Notes: generated by a model not told the origin, from the sequence alone. 64,000 nucleotides of DNA from Streptomyces sp. TSRI0281 (GCF_001905125.1 NZ_LWLE01000001.1:1296112-1360111), one strand, 5' to 3'. Shown: positions 35,684 to 45,116, counted from the stretch's first letter. A program made the numbers and translations.

Positions 35684-37178
35684 AGACCGCACCCTTTTCC
35701 GGAGGAACGCGCAACGCGTCCGGGATCCACTCCTTCGTTCGGGAATCCGCGATCGCCACGACCCACTCACCCACGTGGCCGGCCTCCGGACGGTGAAGCA
35801 CCACTGTCAGCTCATGGGGCCCTGCACCGAGTTCGACGTCGGCGAAGGTGTTCATGCGCGGCATGTGCGGGGCCGGGAACATCGCGCCGCCATCACGGCC
35901 GAACAGCCAGTCGCCGTCCAGCCAGACGCGAACCAGAAGATTGCTCGCGACCATCACGCGCACGTGCTGAACCCCTTGGGCGTCCAGCGGGTAGCGAAGG
36001 AGCATCAGGTCATTCTCGAAGCTCTCGGCAGGCAACTGCGACCAGGTGCCTTCGAGCTCCACGTCGGCGCTCTCGCCGGTCGACACAGGCGCCGGTGCGT
36101 GAGAGGGGGGCATGAACCAGTCGTTCAGTGCACCGAGTTCACCCGCGCGCGTCGACCAGCTCCGGGTGACCCGCACAGCCTTCGAGCGCGGATCCCAGTC
36201 GTGTTGTGCTTCGCGAGGTACGAAGGTGACGCGTTCGCGCAGCCGGAGAACGAGATCGGTGAACTCCTCGATCGTCGCCGGAGCGTCGAGGTTCACGATT
36301 CCCGGGCTGAGTACGAGATCCGAGCCGATGGGCGCGAGCCATTCTCCCGGGATCGACGTCGGCGAGAGAATTCCGAGCGTCGCACCGACCGACGCGGCCG
36401 AGCTGTCCGTGTCCTTTCCGCAGTTCGACGTGATGAGGATCGACCTCGCGAAATCACCGCGCCCCGCCAGGAGACCCAGCACGACGAAGCCGGTGTTCAT
36501 GAGCACATCGGTGAAGTCCTGCGACGCGAACCGGCTCAGGATCCGCGACCGGACGTCTCGCCAGTCCGGGAACTCCTCGCACCATGCGCGCGTGGCGATG
36601 ACCACCCGGCCTATTCCGGAATCGCGGGGAATGACGCCGAGACCCGCGTCGAGCAGATCATCGACGGTGCCTCCCGAGAAGGCCCTGCTCTGCAGTGCCG
36701 CCAAGAACATGGGAGCGATGATGCCGTCGCCGGCGTGATCGACGCAGGCGTCCCGGTAGGCGTACTCGGCGGCTGTCGCCGGGTCGGACGGTGCCAGACA
36801 GGCCCAGATCTCACTGCGAATGGCCGCGCCCTCACCCTTGGTGAACCAATTGTCGAACGAGCCGCTGAACGGGGGGAGAATTCCCTCGCGAAGGTTGCGC
36901 TTGGCGACCCCGTACTCGTTGAAGGGGAACTCGACGTGTGCCGTCCACGCCGCTGCCAGCGCACTTGAGGTGACCGATGGCTCCGCCTGCCCGGCGAGAA
37001 CGCACGCCCAGACGACCTGCAGATCGAGATCGTCGTTCGGCACCATCCCGGTCGGTACGGGCTCGTAGAACGTCGCGGCCAGCGGACCGTCGAGGCCCTC
37101 GAAGGGCTGACCGAGTGTTCCTCCGATCGCTTTGCCGAGCCAGCATCCGAGAACGGCTTCGCGGCTGATTGCATTCAT
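35682..37178 (-). CDS. ADP-ribosylglycohydrolase-fold protein with C-terminal beta-sandwich
   Basis: A 498-residue protein. Residues ~1-330 show the ADP-ribosylglycohydrolase fold: AVLGCWLGKAIGGTLGQPFE, the metal motif PNDDLDLQ, and NCGKDTDSSAASVGATLG with paired metal-binding aspartates. Residues ~355-498 form a separate beta-rich domain (VRVWLDGDWLFG, LGAGPHELTVVLHRPEAG) resembling sugar-binding sandwiches. It is the last gene of a coupled operon with beta-mannosidase, so a glycan or glycoside substrate is more likely than ADP-ribosyl protein. The TAA stop overlaps the MITE-like element end. The start ATG overlaps the upstream stop by 4 bp. Confidence 0.8.
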   Translation of the reverse strand: MNAISREAVLGCWLGKAIGGTLGQPFEGLDGPLAATFYEPVPTGMVPNDDLDLQVVWACVLAGQAEPSVTSSALAAAWTAHVEFPFNEYGVAKRNLREGILPPFSGSFDNWFTKGEGAAIRSEIWACLAPSDPATAAEYAYRDACVDHAGDGIIAPMFLAALQSRAFSGGTVDDLLDAGLGVIPRDSGIGRVVIATRAWCEEFPDWRDVRSRILSRFASQDFTDVLMNTGFVVLGLLAGRGDFARSILITSNCGKDTDSSAASVGATLGILSPTSIPGEWLAPIGSDLVLSPGIVNLDAPATIEEFTDLVLRLRERVTFVPREAQHDWDPRSKAVRVTRSWSTRAGELGALNDWFMPPSHAPAPVSTGESADVELEGTWSQLPAESFENDLMLLRYPLDAQGVQHVRVMVASNLLVRVWLDGDWLFGRDGGAMFPAPHMPRMNTFADVELGAGPHELTVVLHRPEAGHVGEWVVAIADSRTKEWIPDALRVPPEKGAV

Positions 37179-39655
37179 GCTTTCCCCTGCTTGCTTCTGA
37201 GGTCGTTCGCGCAACGCAATTGCGGCGAAACGGCAAAGTCATCGGGGTTGCCCGAGAACTCCGTGGTGATCGAAATGGATGCCCTCTCGCCCGGAAGCAG
37301 AGTGAGGAGCATGTCGTCGGCGACAGCCGCGGGATCGATTCGATCCGCGAAGAGCGAAACGTCCCGCAGCAAGCTCTTCGCTTCGATGTCTACGCGGTAG
37401 CCGTTCGGTTCGGCGACGACGGCCGCCGAGTAGACGGGATCCGGGTACGCAAGGTTCTTGTCGGCGTCGAAGAACCAGGTGGCCCGGCATCCATCGGCGT
37501 CCGCGACAATGAGTTCGCGGGTGGGGTTCACCGCCTTGCTGACGGTCGGCTCAAGTGCGAGACGGACGACCGATCTGGCCTCGACCGTGAAATCGGCGTA
37601 CTGCGCGGCCGATTCGACTCCGTCGAAGCTCATCCGACGCACGCTGGTCGATACATGCCATGGCTCGTCGCGCTCGTTGACCGCCACCAGTTGAAGCGCC
37701 TCGTCGAGCGGCTGCACGGTGAGAAGCCGGTCGGCGTACGCATTCCGCAGCGCGTACCACGACGGCTTGAGCCGGGATGCGCTGTCGATGACGGACCACG
37801 ACAGCGCCGGCCAGCAGTCATTGAGCTGCCACAGCACTGTCCCCGCACACAGCGGTGCCAGCGACCGGAAATGCTCGACACCTGTGGTGATGGCCCTCGC
37901 CTGGTTGAGCTGTGTGGCGAACAACCAGTCGTCGAACGTGTCCGGATCGCCGAAGTGGGCGTCGAGTCCCCTCCGCAGCTTGAGGTCGCCGTCCGCGGCC
38001 TTCTGGTGATGCTGCAGTGTTGCCGAGTGCCGGCTCAGTTCGGCCTCTCCGACCGAATCGAGGAGTGTGCGGTACGCGGCGGGTGCCTGATAGCCGAACT
38101 CCGCCACGAACCGTGGTCGGAGATCGCGATAGGCGAGGTAATCCTGGGAGTTCCATACCTCCCAGGCGTGCGACGTGCCGTGTGCCGGATCGTTCGGGTG
38201 CACGTCGGGGCTGCCGGAGTACGGGCTGTTCGGCCAGTACGGCCGAGTCGGGTCGAGCTCATCCAGCCACTGCGGGAGGAGCTCCATCCAGTACCGCTCG
38301 CCCCAGTCGCGATCGCCGAGCACCGGCTTCCATTCCCAGTCCTGGTAGCCCCAGAGGGTCTCATTGCCACCGAACCAGAGCGCCAGGCTCGGATGTGAGG
38401 CGAGGCGCACGACGTTCTCGCGCACCTCCGAATCGACCTCCCCGATGAGCTCGGGGGTCTCGGGGTAGGCGGCGCACGCGAACAAGAAATCTTGAGCGAT
38501 CAGGAGGCCCAACTGATCGGCGACATCGTAGAACTCCTCCGCCTCGTAGGTGCCTCCGCCCCACACGCGCACGAAATTGACGTTCGCCGCCGCCGCTTGC
38601 TCCAGGCGCTCGCGGTACTCCCGTCGGCCCACCCTGGTGGGAAAGCAGTCGTCGGGAATCCAGTTGACACCGCGCGCGAAGACACGCACACCGTTCACCA
38701 CGATCGTGAACGGAGACCCTTCGGCGTCCGGCTCCGACTCGATCTCGACGGTGCGGAAGCCGATCTTCCTCTCCCAGCGGTCCAGCGGTCGGCCCGACCG
38801 GTCCACGAGGGTGATGGCGAGGTCATGGCGCGTGGCCTCGCCGTATCCACGTGGCCACCACAGCTCGGGCGAAGCGACCTCCGCCCGCACGGTGACCGCG
38901 TTCTCTACATCGTCCACCGGGAACGACAGAACGCTCCCGCCGATCTCCAGCAGGAGACTGAGTCCGGCAGAGTCGGCGCCCGGCCGCCGACGCAGCTCCA
39001 CCTGCGCGGCGACCGCGCCGACGCCGTCCTCGACGGTGACGGCGGGAACGACCGTTCCGATCCGCGCCGCGCTCCAGATCTCCATGGTGACGGGCTTCCA
39101 GATTCCTGCGGTGACGAGCGTCGGGCCCCAATCCCAGCCGAAGTTGCTCGCGGTCTTCCTGATGAACGGGTACGGCTCGTCGTAGGGATTCGGCAGCGGC
39201 CCGATCTCGTCGCAGCGCGCGAGCGCTCGCGCGTAGGGTGACTCGAAGCGCACCTCCAGCAGGTCCGCGTCGCCCGTGAGCCTGTTCGTCACATCGATGC
39301 GCAAGCTCGTGAACATCGATGTCGTCCCGCCGACCACGGAGCCGTTCAGCCGCACTTCGGCGAAGGTGTCGAGCCCCTGGAAGTGCAGCTCGACGCACTC
39401 GTTGTCCGCGGTCACCGCAGGCAGCTCGCACCGGTAGATCCAGTTGCTGCGCCCGATCCAGTCGGTCAGGCGCTCGTTGTCGCCGATGTACGGGTCGGCG
39501 ATGAGCCCGGCCGCGAGCAAGTCGGTGTGTACGGAGCCGGGAACGGTGGCGGGGACGTCGTTGACATCGATGCCGGCTCCCGACCGGGTCGCTGGTTCCC
39601 TGCTCATCGTCCAGGAGTCCGAGAGGGGAATCGTCGTGCGCATGCCTTCCGTCAT
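37175..39655 (-). CDS. Beta-mannosidase-like glycoside hydrolase family 2
   Basis: An 826-residue cytoplasmic enzyme without a signal peptide. An N-terminal jelly-roll (VELHFQGLDTFAEVRLNGSV) and an Ig-like domain lead to a TIM barrel. The acid/base is Glu432 in WFGGNETLW and the nucleophile is Glu519 in FVAEFGYQAP. NFVRVWGGGTYEAEEFYD and the early TASNFGWDWGPTLVTAGIW are typical of beta-mannosidases rather than LacZ. It would remove terminal beta-mannose from imported oligosaccharides. Start and stop overlap the neighbours by 4 bp each (ATGA). A second Met five codons in is an alternative start. Confidence 0.9.
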   Translation of the reverse strand: MTEGMRTTIPLSDSWTMSREPATRSGAGIDVNDVPATVPGSVHTDLLAAGLIADPYIGDNERLTDWIGRSNWIYRCELPAVTADNECVELHFQGLDTFAEVRLNGSVVGGTTSMFTSLRIDVTNRLTGDADLLEVRFESPYARALARCDEIGPLPNPYDEPYPFIRKTASNFGWDWGPTLVTAGIWKPVTMEIWSAARIGTVVPAVTVEDGVGAVAAQVELRRRPGADSAGLSLLLEIGGSVLSFPVDDVENAVTVRAEVASPELWWPRGYGEATRHDLAITLVDRSGRPLDRWERKIGFRTVEIESEPDAEGSPFTIVVNGVRVFARGVNWIPDDCFPTRVGRREYRERLEQAAAANVNFVRVWGGGTYEAEEFYDVADQLGLLIAQDFLFACAAYPETPELIGEVDSEVRENVVRLASHPSLALWFGGNETLWGYQDWEWKPVLGDRDWGERYWMELLPQWLDELDPTRPYWPNSPYSGSPDVHPNDPAHGTSHAWEVWNSQDYLAYRDLRPRFVAEFGYQAPAAYRTLLDSVGEAELSRHSATLQHHQKAADGDLKLRRGLDAHFGDPDTFDDWLFATQLNQARAITTGVEHFRSLAPLCAGTVLWQLNDCWPALSWSVIDSASRLKPSWYALRNAYADRLLTVQPLDEALQLVAVNERDEPWHVSTSVRRMSFDGVESAAQYADFTVEARSVVRLALEPTVSKAVNPTRELIVADADGCRATWFFDADKNLAYPDPVYSAAVVAEPNGYRVDIEAKSLLRDVSLFADRIDPAAVADDMLLTLLPGERASISITTEFSGNPDDFAVSPQLRCANDLRSKQGKA

Positions 39656-41247
39656 CGTGTGTTCCTCGTTCTGATGTCATCCGGCCACGCGAGCGGAATG
39701 CCGAGCCGGGTGCTGAGCAGGGACTGGAAGTCGGCGAGATGACTCTCGCTCGATCTCACCGCGCTCGGCGTCAGGCCACTGATGAGGCAATGGGCGAGCA
39801 GGGCGCCGGCGGCCTCGCCGATGCTCCATTCGACAGGGTGGAGGCGGTATGCCCCGTTCGTTACGTGCGTCGTGCCGATGTTCTTGTTCGCAGCGAGCAG
39901 GTTGCGCACCCGCACCGGGATCAACGCGCCCATCGGTATCTGGAAGGGATGGCAGGCGACATCCACATAGCTGCGGCCGGCGGCTGTCGGATGCAGGTCG
40001 ATTCTGTATCCCCCGATTCCCACCGTGTCGTGGAAGACCGCGGAACCCCGCCCTTCGGTGGCGTCGAGCCCGATGTGCTGCTCCAGGACCGTGAACTCAG
40101 CGGTGATCCGCCGTGATTCGCGAACGTAGATGGCCTTGGCCAGCCCGTCGCCTGTGCCCATGATGTCCGGGCGGAGGCGCAACTCGGGATAGCCGGTCTC
40201 ACCGTCGTGCCGAGGCGCCTCCGTTTGCAGCCAGTACAGGAACGACAACGACAGCTCTTTCGACCGCTCCAGCACTGTCGGATCGACGGCCGAGTCACTC
40301 GTGATGAGCGGGGCTTCCCAGTAGTCGGTCTGGGGCCAGTTGACGAGCGTCACGTCGTTGCCGGTGAACGACGTATCGAACTGCCTCTTGGCGAGGATCC
40401 GGCGATAGCGCCAGAGGTCCTTCTGCGAATCGTCGTCGGGGTCGCCGTCGAAGATGCGTCGGACGCGTGGTTCGAGGGTCTGAGGATCGAGATCTGTCCA
40501 CGAGAGCTGCGGGCCGGGCCAGAACGCATCATGGTGGCGTTTCCAGTGCTCGAAACGCTCCGGACGATCCACGGTGTGGTCCTCACCCGGTCGGTACTCA
40601 AGCGCGAAACACCATGACGGTGCCTGCTGGTCACGGTGGTCGGCGTGCTCCGACGCGTTCGGCTCACCGGTGTCGTCGCGGCTCTCGGCCCCGATCACGT
40701 GCTCGATCCCGGAAAGGGGGAGCAGATCGCCGAGTTCCGTCGCGTCGATGAAGTAGGGGGCGCGAATGACGACCTTGTTCCCGCCCGGATCCGCCACGGT
40801 CGCCGAGAGCACGCGGTCGCGGTCGCCCTCGACTGCGACGGGTGCGTGGTGGAGGAGCACGGTGAGGAGCCCTGCGGCTCGCGCGGGGGCCAGCAACTCG
40901 TCGATCGCGGCGACGGCGACTCTCGGCTCATGGCAGAGGTCGCTGACGAAGCCCAGACCGGGGTTCAGAAGCGGGTCTTCGGCCACGTTCGCCCGCAACG
41001 GGTAGGCCCGCTTGTAGTAGGCGCGGATTCGGTTGCGAAGGGTGCGGTAGGTGGTGCTTGAGCGGGTCTCGATCCATGGATGCTCGTCCGGCGGGACTGC
41101 CTGTGACGTCATCTGGCCGCCGAGCCAGTCCGTTGCCTCCGTGAGTACGACCGTTCGTCCGAGGGCGGTCGCGGTCAGGGCCGCGGCAACTCCGCCGAGG
41201 CCACCGCCGATGACCGCGACATCCGCCGAGATCTCCCGCTCACTCAA
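39652..41247 (-). CDS. FAD-dependent oxidoreductase of a glycan locus
   Basis: A 531-residue flavoprotein, first gene of the left operon. The Rossmann motif is VAVIGGGLGGVAAALTATAL, followed by VVLTEATDWLGGQMTSQAVP, typical of PF12831-type FAD oxidoreductases. The C-terminal part has GGYRIDLHPTAAGRSYVDVA and NKNIGTTHVTNGAYRLHPVE, another family hallmark. Members often occur in polysaccharide-use loci with unknown redox steps. The start is a TTG at 41247 with AAGGGG about 8 nt upstream. A LacI-type operator lies 139 bp upstream. Confidence 0.82.
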   Translation of the reverse strand: MSEREISADVAVIGGGLGGVAAALTATALGRTVVLTEATDWLGGQMTSQAVPPDEHPWIETRSSTTYRTLRNRIRAYYKRAYPLRANVAEDPLLNPGLGFVSDLCHEPRVAVAAIDELLAPARAAGLLTVLLHHAPVAVEGDRDRVLSATVADPGGNKVVIRAPYFIDATELGDLLPLSGIEHVIGAESRDDTGEPNASEHADHRDQQAPSWCFALEYRPGEDHTVDRPERFEHWKRHHDAFWPGPQLSWTDLDPQTLEPRVRRIFDGDPDDDSQKDLWRYRRILAKRQFDTSFTGNDVTLVNWPQTDYWEAPLITSDSAVDPTVLERSKELSLSFLYWLQTEAPRHDGETGYPELRLRPDIMGTGDGLAKAIYVRESRRITAEFTVLEQHIGLDATEGRGSAVFHDTVGIGGYRIDLHPTAAGRSYVDVACHPFQIPMGALIPVRVRNLLAANKNIGTTHVTNGAYRLHPVEWSIGEAAGALLAHCLISGLTPSAVRSSESHLADFQSLLSTRLGIPLAWPDDIRTRNTR

Positions 41248-41385
41248 CGGTTTTCCCCTTCGACACGTGGCCGCCTGCCGAGGGGATCGGTCACGGGTTC
41301 ACGGGTGTCCCGTCGGTCGTGGTGGTGGGCTGCTTGTGTCGACGTCACTGTCTTCGACTCCTCCTGGCGTCATCAGTCTTGCTGG

Positions 41386-41399
41386 CTGATGCGTATCAG
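41386..41399. promoter_or_regulatory. LacI-type operator, left operon
   Basis: CTGATGCGTATCAG is a palindrome with TGAT/ATCA arms and a GCGT centre. In reverse it reads TCTGATACGCATCAG, which matches the site at 43069-43083 at 14 of 15 positions. It lies upstream of the FAD oxidoreductase operon. Confidence 0.7.
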
Positions 41400-41768
41400 A
41401 CTAGACCACGGCGCCGGCGAATCGATTACCTCTTCGCGTTTTCCTGTGACGGGTACCGGCGTACACGTGAATGTCAACAAGGGGCTTGCGAGGGCCCTGG
41501 CTCCGCCTCGCCGGTGGGAACCGCGCCGCTTCCGCGGGCTGTTGGAGACCGGGGCGGTCAGCCTGCCGGAGGGCGCCGGGGAGACGGGCCGGACCGGAAG
41601 CCGGTCCGCCGGTGCCTCTCGGCGCCGCGCCCGGAGACGCCTCCCCGCCGGTCGCCGAACGGGCGGTCGCGGGTAAGGGCGATCGAAGAGTTCGTACCGC
41701 TGGTCGACTCGACGCCGCGGGGGGAACAGCGGCGACGAGGGCGGGACTTCATCGAGGAGATGGGTGCG

Positions 41769-41880
41769 GCCTTCGCGGCCTGGCCACCCGCTTTCGCCGC
41801 GGGGAAGCCGCCTTCGCGGCCTGGACACCGCCTTCGCCGCAGGGGCGCCGCCTTCGTGGCCTGGGCGCCGCGGCGGGAGC
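41769..41880. repeat. Three imperfect ~41-bp repeats in a 741-bp gap
   Basis: GCCTTCGCGGCCTGG recurs at 41769, 41810 and (as GCCTTCGTGGCCTGG) 41850. The whole gap 41248-41988 has no believable gene: open frames there have no recognisable domain. Its left end holds the operator and promoter of the FAD oxidoreductase operon. The right part is more GC-rich than the genes on either side. Confidence 0.6.
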
Positions 41881-41988
41881 GAGCGGCCGGGGAGGCCTGG
41901 CGGCTGTGGGCGTACGTCCGTACGCAACCGGGCAGGCGCGTCCGCACGCCACCGACTGGCGGCGTGCGGGAGCTCGTCCGTGCTCGGG

Positions 41989-43005
41989 TCAGCCCCGAGG
42001 CCGGTCGAGCGTGTCGTCCTTGAGCGGGAGGCACGGCAGCGAGCGGTGCGTCGGGCTGTCGACTCCGTCGAGGACGCTCACGAGCAACTGCACAGCTTCC
42101 GCGCCGAGCTGTCGTCTGGGTGCCGTGAGCGTCGTCCACCGCCTCGTCGTGTCACTGTCCGCTTCCGAGAGCGCGACGACCGAGAGGTCGTGGGGAATCG
42201 TCAGACGTTGACTGTCGGCGAGAGTGGTGACCCACAGCAGTTGCGGAGACTCCTCGGCGAATACGGCGGTCGCTCCACGCAGGTCGAAGGACGCGGCGTC
42301 ATGCTGCGCGGTCCCGATCACGCGGGCGCGCAGCCGGTGTCGCGCCATCGCCTGCTGATACCCCTCGCGCCTGGCCGTGGTCGCCTCGAACCGCACGTCG
42401 TCCTTGAGGTAGGCGATCTCGGTGTGCCCGAGCGCGATGAGCTTCTCGACGGCGTTGTCCACTCCCGCCCGGTAGTCGGGACTGACGAACGGGATGTCGA
42501 CACCCTCGATCGTTCGCTGGCCGATGTGAACGAAGGGGTAGCCGCTTTCCGCCAGGCGCTCGAGTTCGCTTCGCTCCCTGTCGAGACCGAGCAGGATCGT
42601 CCCATCGGCGACGGAGAGTTGGGAGGCACCCTTGACGAAGAGGGGGCGCCGTCCTGTCGCCTGGTCCGTGGCAGTGAAGAGCAACAGGTTGTAGCCGTCG
42701 AGCACCGCCTGCTCCTCGATCCCGACCAGGAACTCGTGGTAGAAGTTCATCTGGCTGATGGGAAAGATCGGCTCAAAAGTGTGCACGCCGATGAGTCGGT
42801 TGCGTGCTCCTCGCAGCTGACGGGCCGCGGCGCTCGGCACGTAGCCGAGTGCTTCGACCGCGGCCATCACCTTGTCCCGAGTCTCCTGGGCGATGCCGTA
42901 GCGATCGCCACTGCCGGTGATCACGGAGGACACCGTCGCCTGGGATACGCCGGCAAGTCGGGCGATGTCGGCTTGGCGCGCTGGTCGCCTCGGTTGGTTT
43001 GACAT
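41989..43005 (-). CDS. LacI-family transcriptional regulator
   Basis: A 338-residue repressor. The N-terminal HTH is RQADIARLAGVSQATVSSVI, with the hinge helix PSAAARQLRGARNRLIGV. The sugar-binding core shows VGIEEQAVLDGYNLLLFTAT and IPFVSPDYRAGVDNAVEKLI. It lies between two operons of the glycan locus and is divergent from the ABC genes. A matching palindrome occurs before both operons, so it is the evident local repressor, released by an imported sugar. The start ATG is placed just before SNQPRRPARQ. Confidence 0.92.
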   Translation of the reverse strand: MSNQPRRPARQADIARLAGVSQATVSSVITGSGDRYGIAQETRDKVMAAVEALGYVPSAAARQLRGARNRLIGVHTFEPIFPISQMNFYHEFLVGIEEQAVLDGYNLLLFTATDQATGRRPLFVKGASQLSVADGTILLGLDRERSELERLAESGYPFVHIGQRTIEGVDIPFVSPDYRAGVDNAVEKLIALGHTEIAYLKDDVRFEATTARREGYQQAMARHRLRARVIGTAQHDAASFDLRGATAVFAEESPQLLWVTTLADSQRLTIPHDLSVVALSEADSDTTRRWTTLTAPRRQLGAEAVQLLVSVLDGVDSPTHRSLPCLPLKDDTLDRPRG

Positions 43006-43068
43006 GCCTCGACAGTATCGGCTGCGTCTCAGGTTTCGAACCTTGACTTTGCCTGCCTCTGCTGATTT

Positions 43069-43083
43069 TCTGTTACGCATCAG
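43069..43083. promoter_or_regulatory. LacI-type operator, regulator/ABC divergent promoter
   Basis: TCTGTTACGCATCAG lies between the LacI gene start and the ABC permease start. It matches the reverse of the left-operon site at 14 of 15 positions. It would let LacI control itself and the right operon. Confidence 0.7.
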
Positions 43084-43266
43084 ATCAGGCTGAATCGGGG
43101 CGATGAAGCGCGATCGGACGAGAACTGGGCCCAAGCCGCCCGAGCCGAATTCTGCTTGCGGCTGCGCCCGCGCCTCCGATGACGTGGCGCTGAATCGGAC
43201 CTTGTGAACGTGGGACGCAGCGGAGTACTTCGCCGGTCCCGCAGGGAGTGCGATGGTGGAACTCTG

Positions 43267-44268
43267 GTGAGCAGAGCCAAGACGAAGACAAGAGCCGACA
43301 GTAGAGAAGACGGGCGTCGGGCCGCCGCGCCGCTCCCCTCGCGTCGCCCGCGGTGGCAGTCGCGGGAACGCCTCGTCGGTACGTTCATGGCGCTGCCGTC
43401 GCTGATCCCACTCGTACTGTTCGCGCTGCTTCCCGTCGCGTACGTGGTGTTCCTGAGCTTCACGCGATACAACGGCGTGACGTCGCCCGAGTGGATCGGC
43501 CTGGACAACTACCAACTCATGTTCAAGGACCAGTCCTGGTGGCAGGCGGTTCTGATCACCTTGGTCTTTGCCGTCGGACAGATCGTGATCGGGCTTCCGC
43601 TCTCATTGCTTCTGGCCATGATGCTCAACAGCGGGCTCAAATGGCTGGGGCTGTTTCGAGGGCTCTTCTTCCTTCCCTATGTCATCTCCATTGCCATCAT
43701 GGGCATCGTGTTCTACTTTCTCCTCCGGCCTGACAACGGGGTGATCAACGGGATACTCCAAGGGCTGAACCTGATCTCGACCGACGTGGACTGGCTGGGC
43801 AGTCAGGGAACGGCCCTCGCGAGCCTGGTCCTTGTCGGTGTGTGGTCGAACTTCGGAATCAACATGGTGTTCTTCCTCGTTGCGCTGCAGACGGTGCCGA
43901 AAGACCTGCTGGAGAGCGCTCAGCTGGACGGCGCGAATGCGGTCCAACGCTTCCGGCACGTTTCGCTGCCGCTGCTCGCACCCATCACTCGCGTTGTCGT
44001 CGTGCTCTCGATCGTCTTCTCGCTTCGTTCATTCGACCTGGTGAAGACGCTCACCGACGGTGGGCCGGCAGGTCAGACAGACGTCATGTACACCTACCTC
44101 TTCGACTATTTCTTCGGCACCGACCGCGGGAGCCAGTACGGGTATGCGTCCGCACTCGCCGTCGTCGCCAGCGTCATTGCGGCGATCGTGTCGCTCGTGT
44201 ACATGGCGGTCTCCCGTGACCGGGGGGCACGGGAACACACCGCGACAGCCAAGAAGGGCAAGCGATGA
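43267..44268 (+). CDS. Carbohydrate ABC transporter permease (MalF/UgpA type)
   Basis: A 333-residue permease starting at GTG 43267. After a basic N-terminus there are about six helices, for example LPSLIPLVLFALLPVAYVVF, FRGLFFLPYVISIAIMGIVF and VLVGVWSNFGINMVFFLVAL. The EAA loop reads LLESAQLDGANAVQRFRHVS. The start has a weak purine-rich ribosome site; two upstream in-frame starts exist. It overlaps the next permease by 4 bp (ATGA). It pairs with the MalG-type protein and uses an MsiK-like ATPase encoded elsewhere, since no ATPase gene is present in the operon. Confidence 0.92.
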   Translation: MSRAKTKTRADSREDGRRAAAPLPSRRPRWQSRERLVGTFMALPSLIPLVLFALLPVAYVVFLSFTRYNGVTSPEWIGLDNYQLMFKDQSWWQAVLITLVFAVGQIVIGLPLSLLLAMMLNSGLKWLGLFRGLFFLPYVISIAIMGIVFYFLLRPDNGVINGILQGLNLISTDVDWLGSQGTALASLVLVGVWSNFGINMVFFLVALQTVPKDLLESAQLDGANAVQRFRHVSLPLLAPITRVVVVLSIVFSLRSFDLVKTLTDGGPAGQTDVMYTYLFDYFFGTDRGSQYGYASALAVVASVIAAIVSLVYMAVSRDRGAREHTATAKKGKR

Positions 44269-45116
44269 GTCGTCGGAAAACCTCAAGAGCCGCACTACGA
44301 CTACTCGTCTACCTGTTCCTGACCGCGGTCGCGATCGTCACGCTCGTCCCTCTGGTCTATGCGTTCTTCGCGTCGTTCAAACCGTCGGCCGAGATTCTGA
44401 CGAGTGGCTCGCAGCTCTTCCCGACCACCTGGACGCTCGACAACTATGTACGCGCGTGGGAGAAGGGCGGATTCAGTCAGTACCTGCTCAATTCCGTGGT
44501 CGTTGCGGCCGGTGTTGTCGGGATCGACATCTTCGCCTCTTCCATGCTCGGCTACCTCCTGGCCCGACGAGCCGTGCCCTTCCATCGCGCGATCTTCGCC
44601 GTGATGTCATTCACGCTCTTCGTCGGCGTCGGCACAGCCACTCTCTATCCGCGTCTCGAGATCGCGCAGATCCTGGGCGTCGACAACCTCTTCGGCGTCA
44701 TTCTTGTTGAACTCTCCGGAATTGGGATCATTCACGTGTTCCTCATCCGGGCATTCTGTGAGAGTCTGCCGATCGAGCTCGAGGAAGCCGGCCGGCTGGA
44801 TGGCCTGGGGCTCTTCGGGGTGTATTCGCGGCTGGCACTGCCGCTCATGCGTCCGATTCTGGCGACGACCGGGGTCCTCGCATTCCAGGAAGCCTGGAAC
44901 AACTTCCAGATCCCGTATGTGTTCACGATCAGCGATCAAGAGCTCAGGACGCTGGTGGTGGGCGTGTTCGCACTCAGGAGCACCTCGGAGGGCACGCAGG
45001 CGTACGACCTGATGCTTGCCGGAGCGATGCTGATCGTCGTGCCCATCGTCATCCTCTTCTTCGTGTTCCAACGCTTCTTCATTCAGGGGATGACCGAGGG
45101 GAGCGTCAAGGGATGA
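44265..45116 (+). CDS. Carbohydrate ABC transporter permease (MalG/UgpE type)
   Basis: A 283-residue permease of the CUT1 class. The N-terminal helix LLVYLFLTAVAIVTLVPLVY is followed by about five more. The EAA loop is PIELEEAGRLDGLGLFGVYS, and the C-terminus ends IVILFFVFQRFFIQGMTEGS, a hallmark of MalG-type proteins. It is coupled at both ends by ATGA overlaps to the MalF-type permease and the DUF624 gene. This makes a tight transport operon. Confidence 0.92.
   Translation: MSRRKTSRAALRLLVYLFLTAVAIVTLVPLVYAFFASFKPSAEILTSGSQLFPTTWTLDNYVRAWEKGGFSQYLLNSVVVAAGVVGIDIFASSMLGYLLARRAVPFHRAIFAVMSFTLFVGVGTATLYPRLEIAQILGVDNLFGVILVELSGIGIIHVFLIRAFCESLPIELEEAGRLDGLGLFGVYSRLALPLMRPILATTGVLAFQEAWNNFQIPYVFTISDQELRTLVVGVFALRSTSEGTQAYDLMLAGAMLIVVPIVILFFVFQRFFIQGMTEGSVKG

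Noticed and set aside
41319..42023. 234-residue plus-strand open frame behind LacI
   Set aside because: It runs through operator and repeat sequence, has low-complexity Arg/Ala/Gly content and no recognisable domain or start signal.
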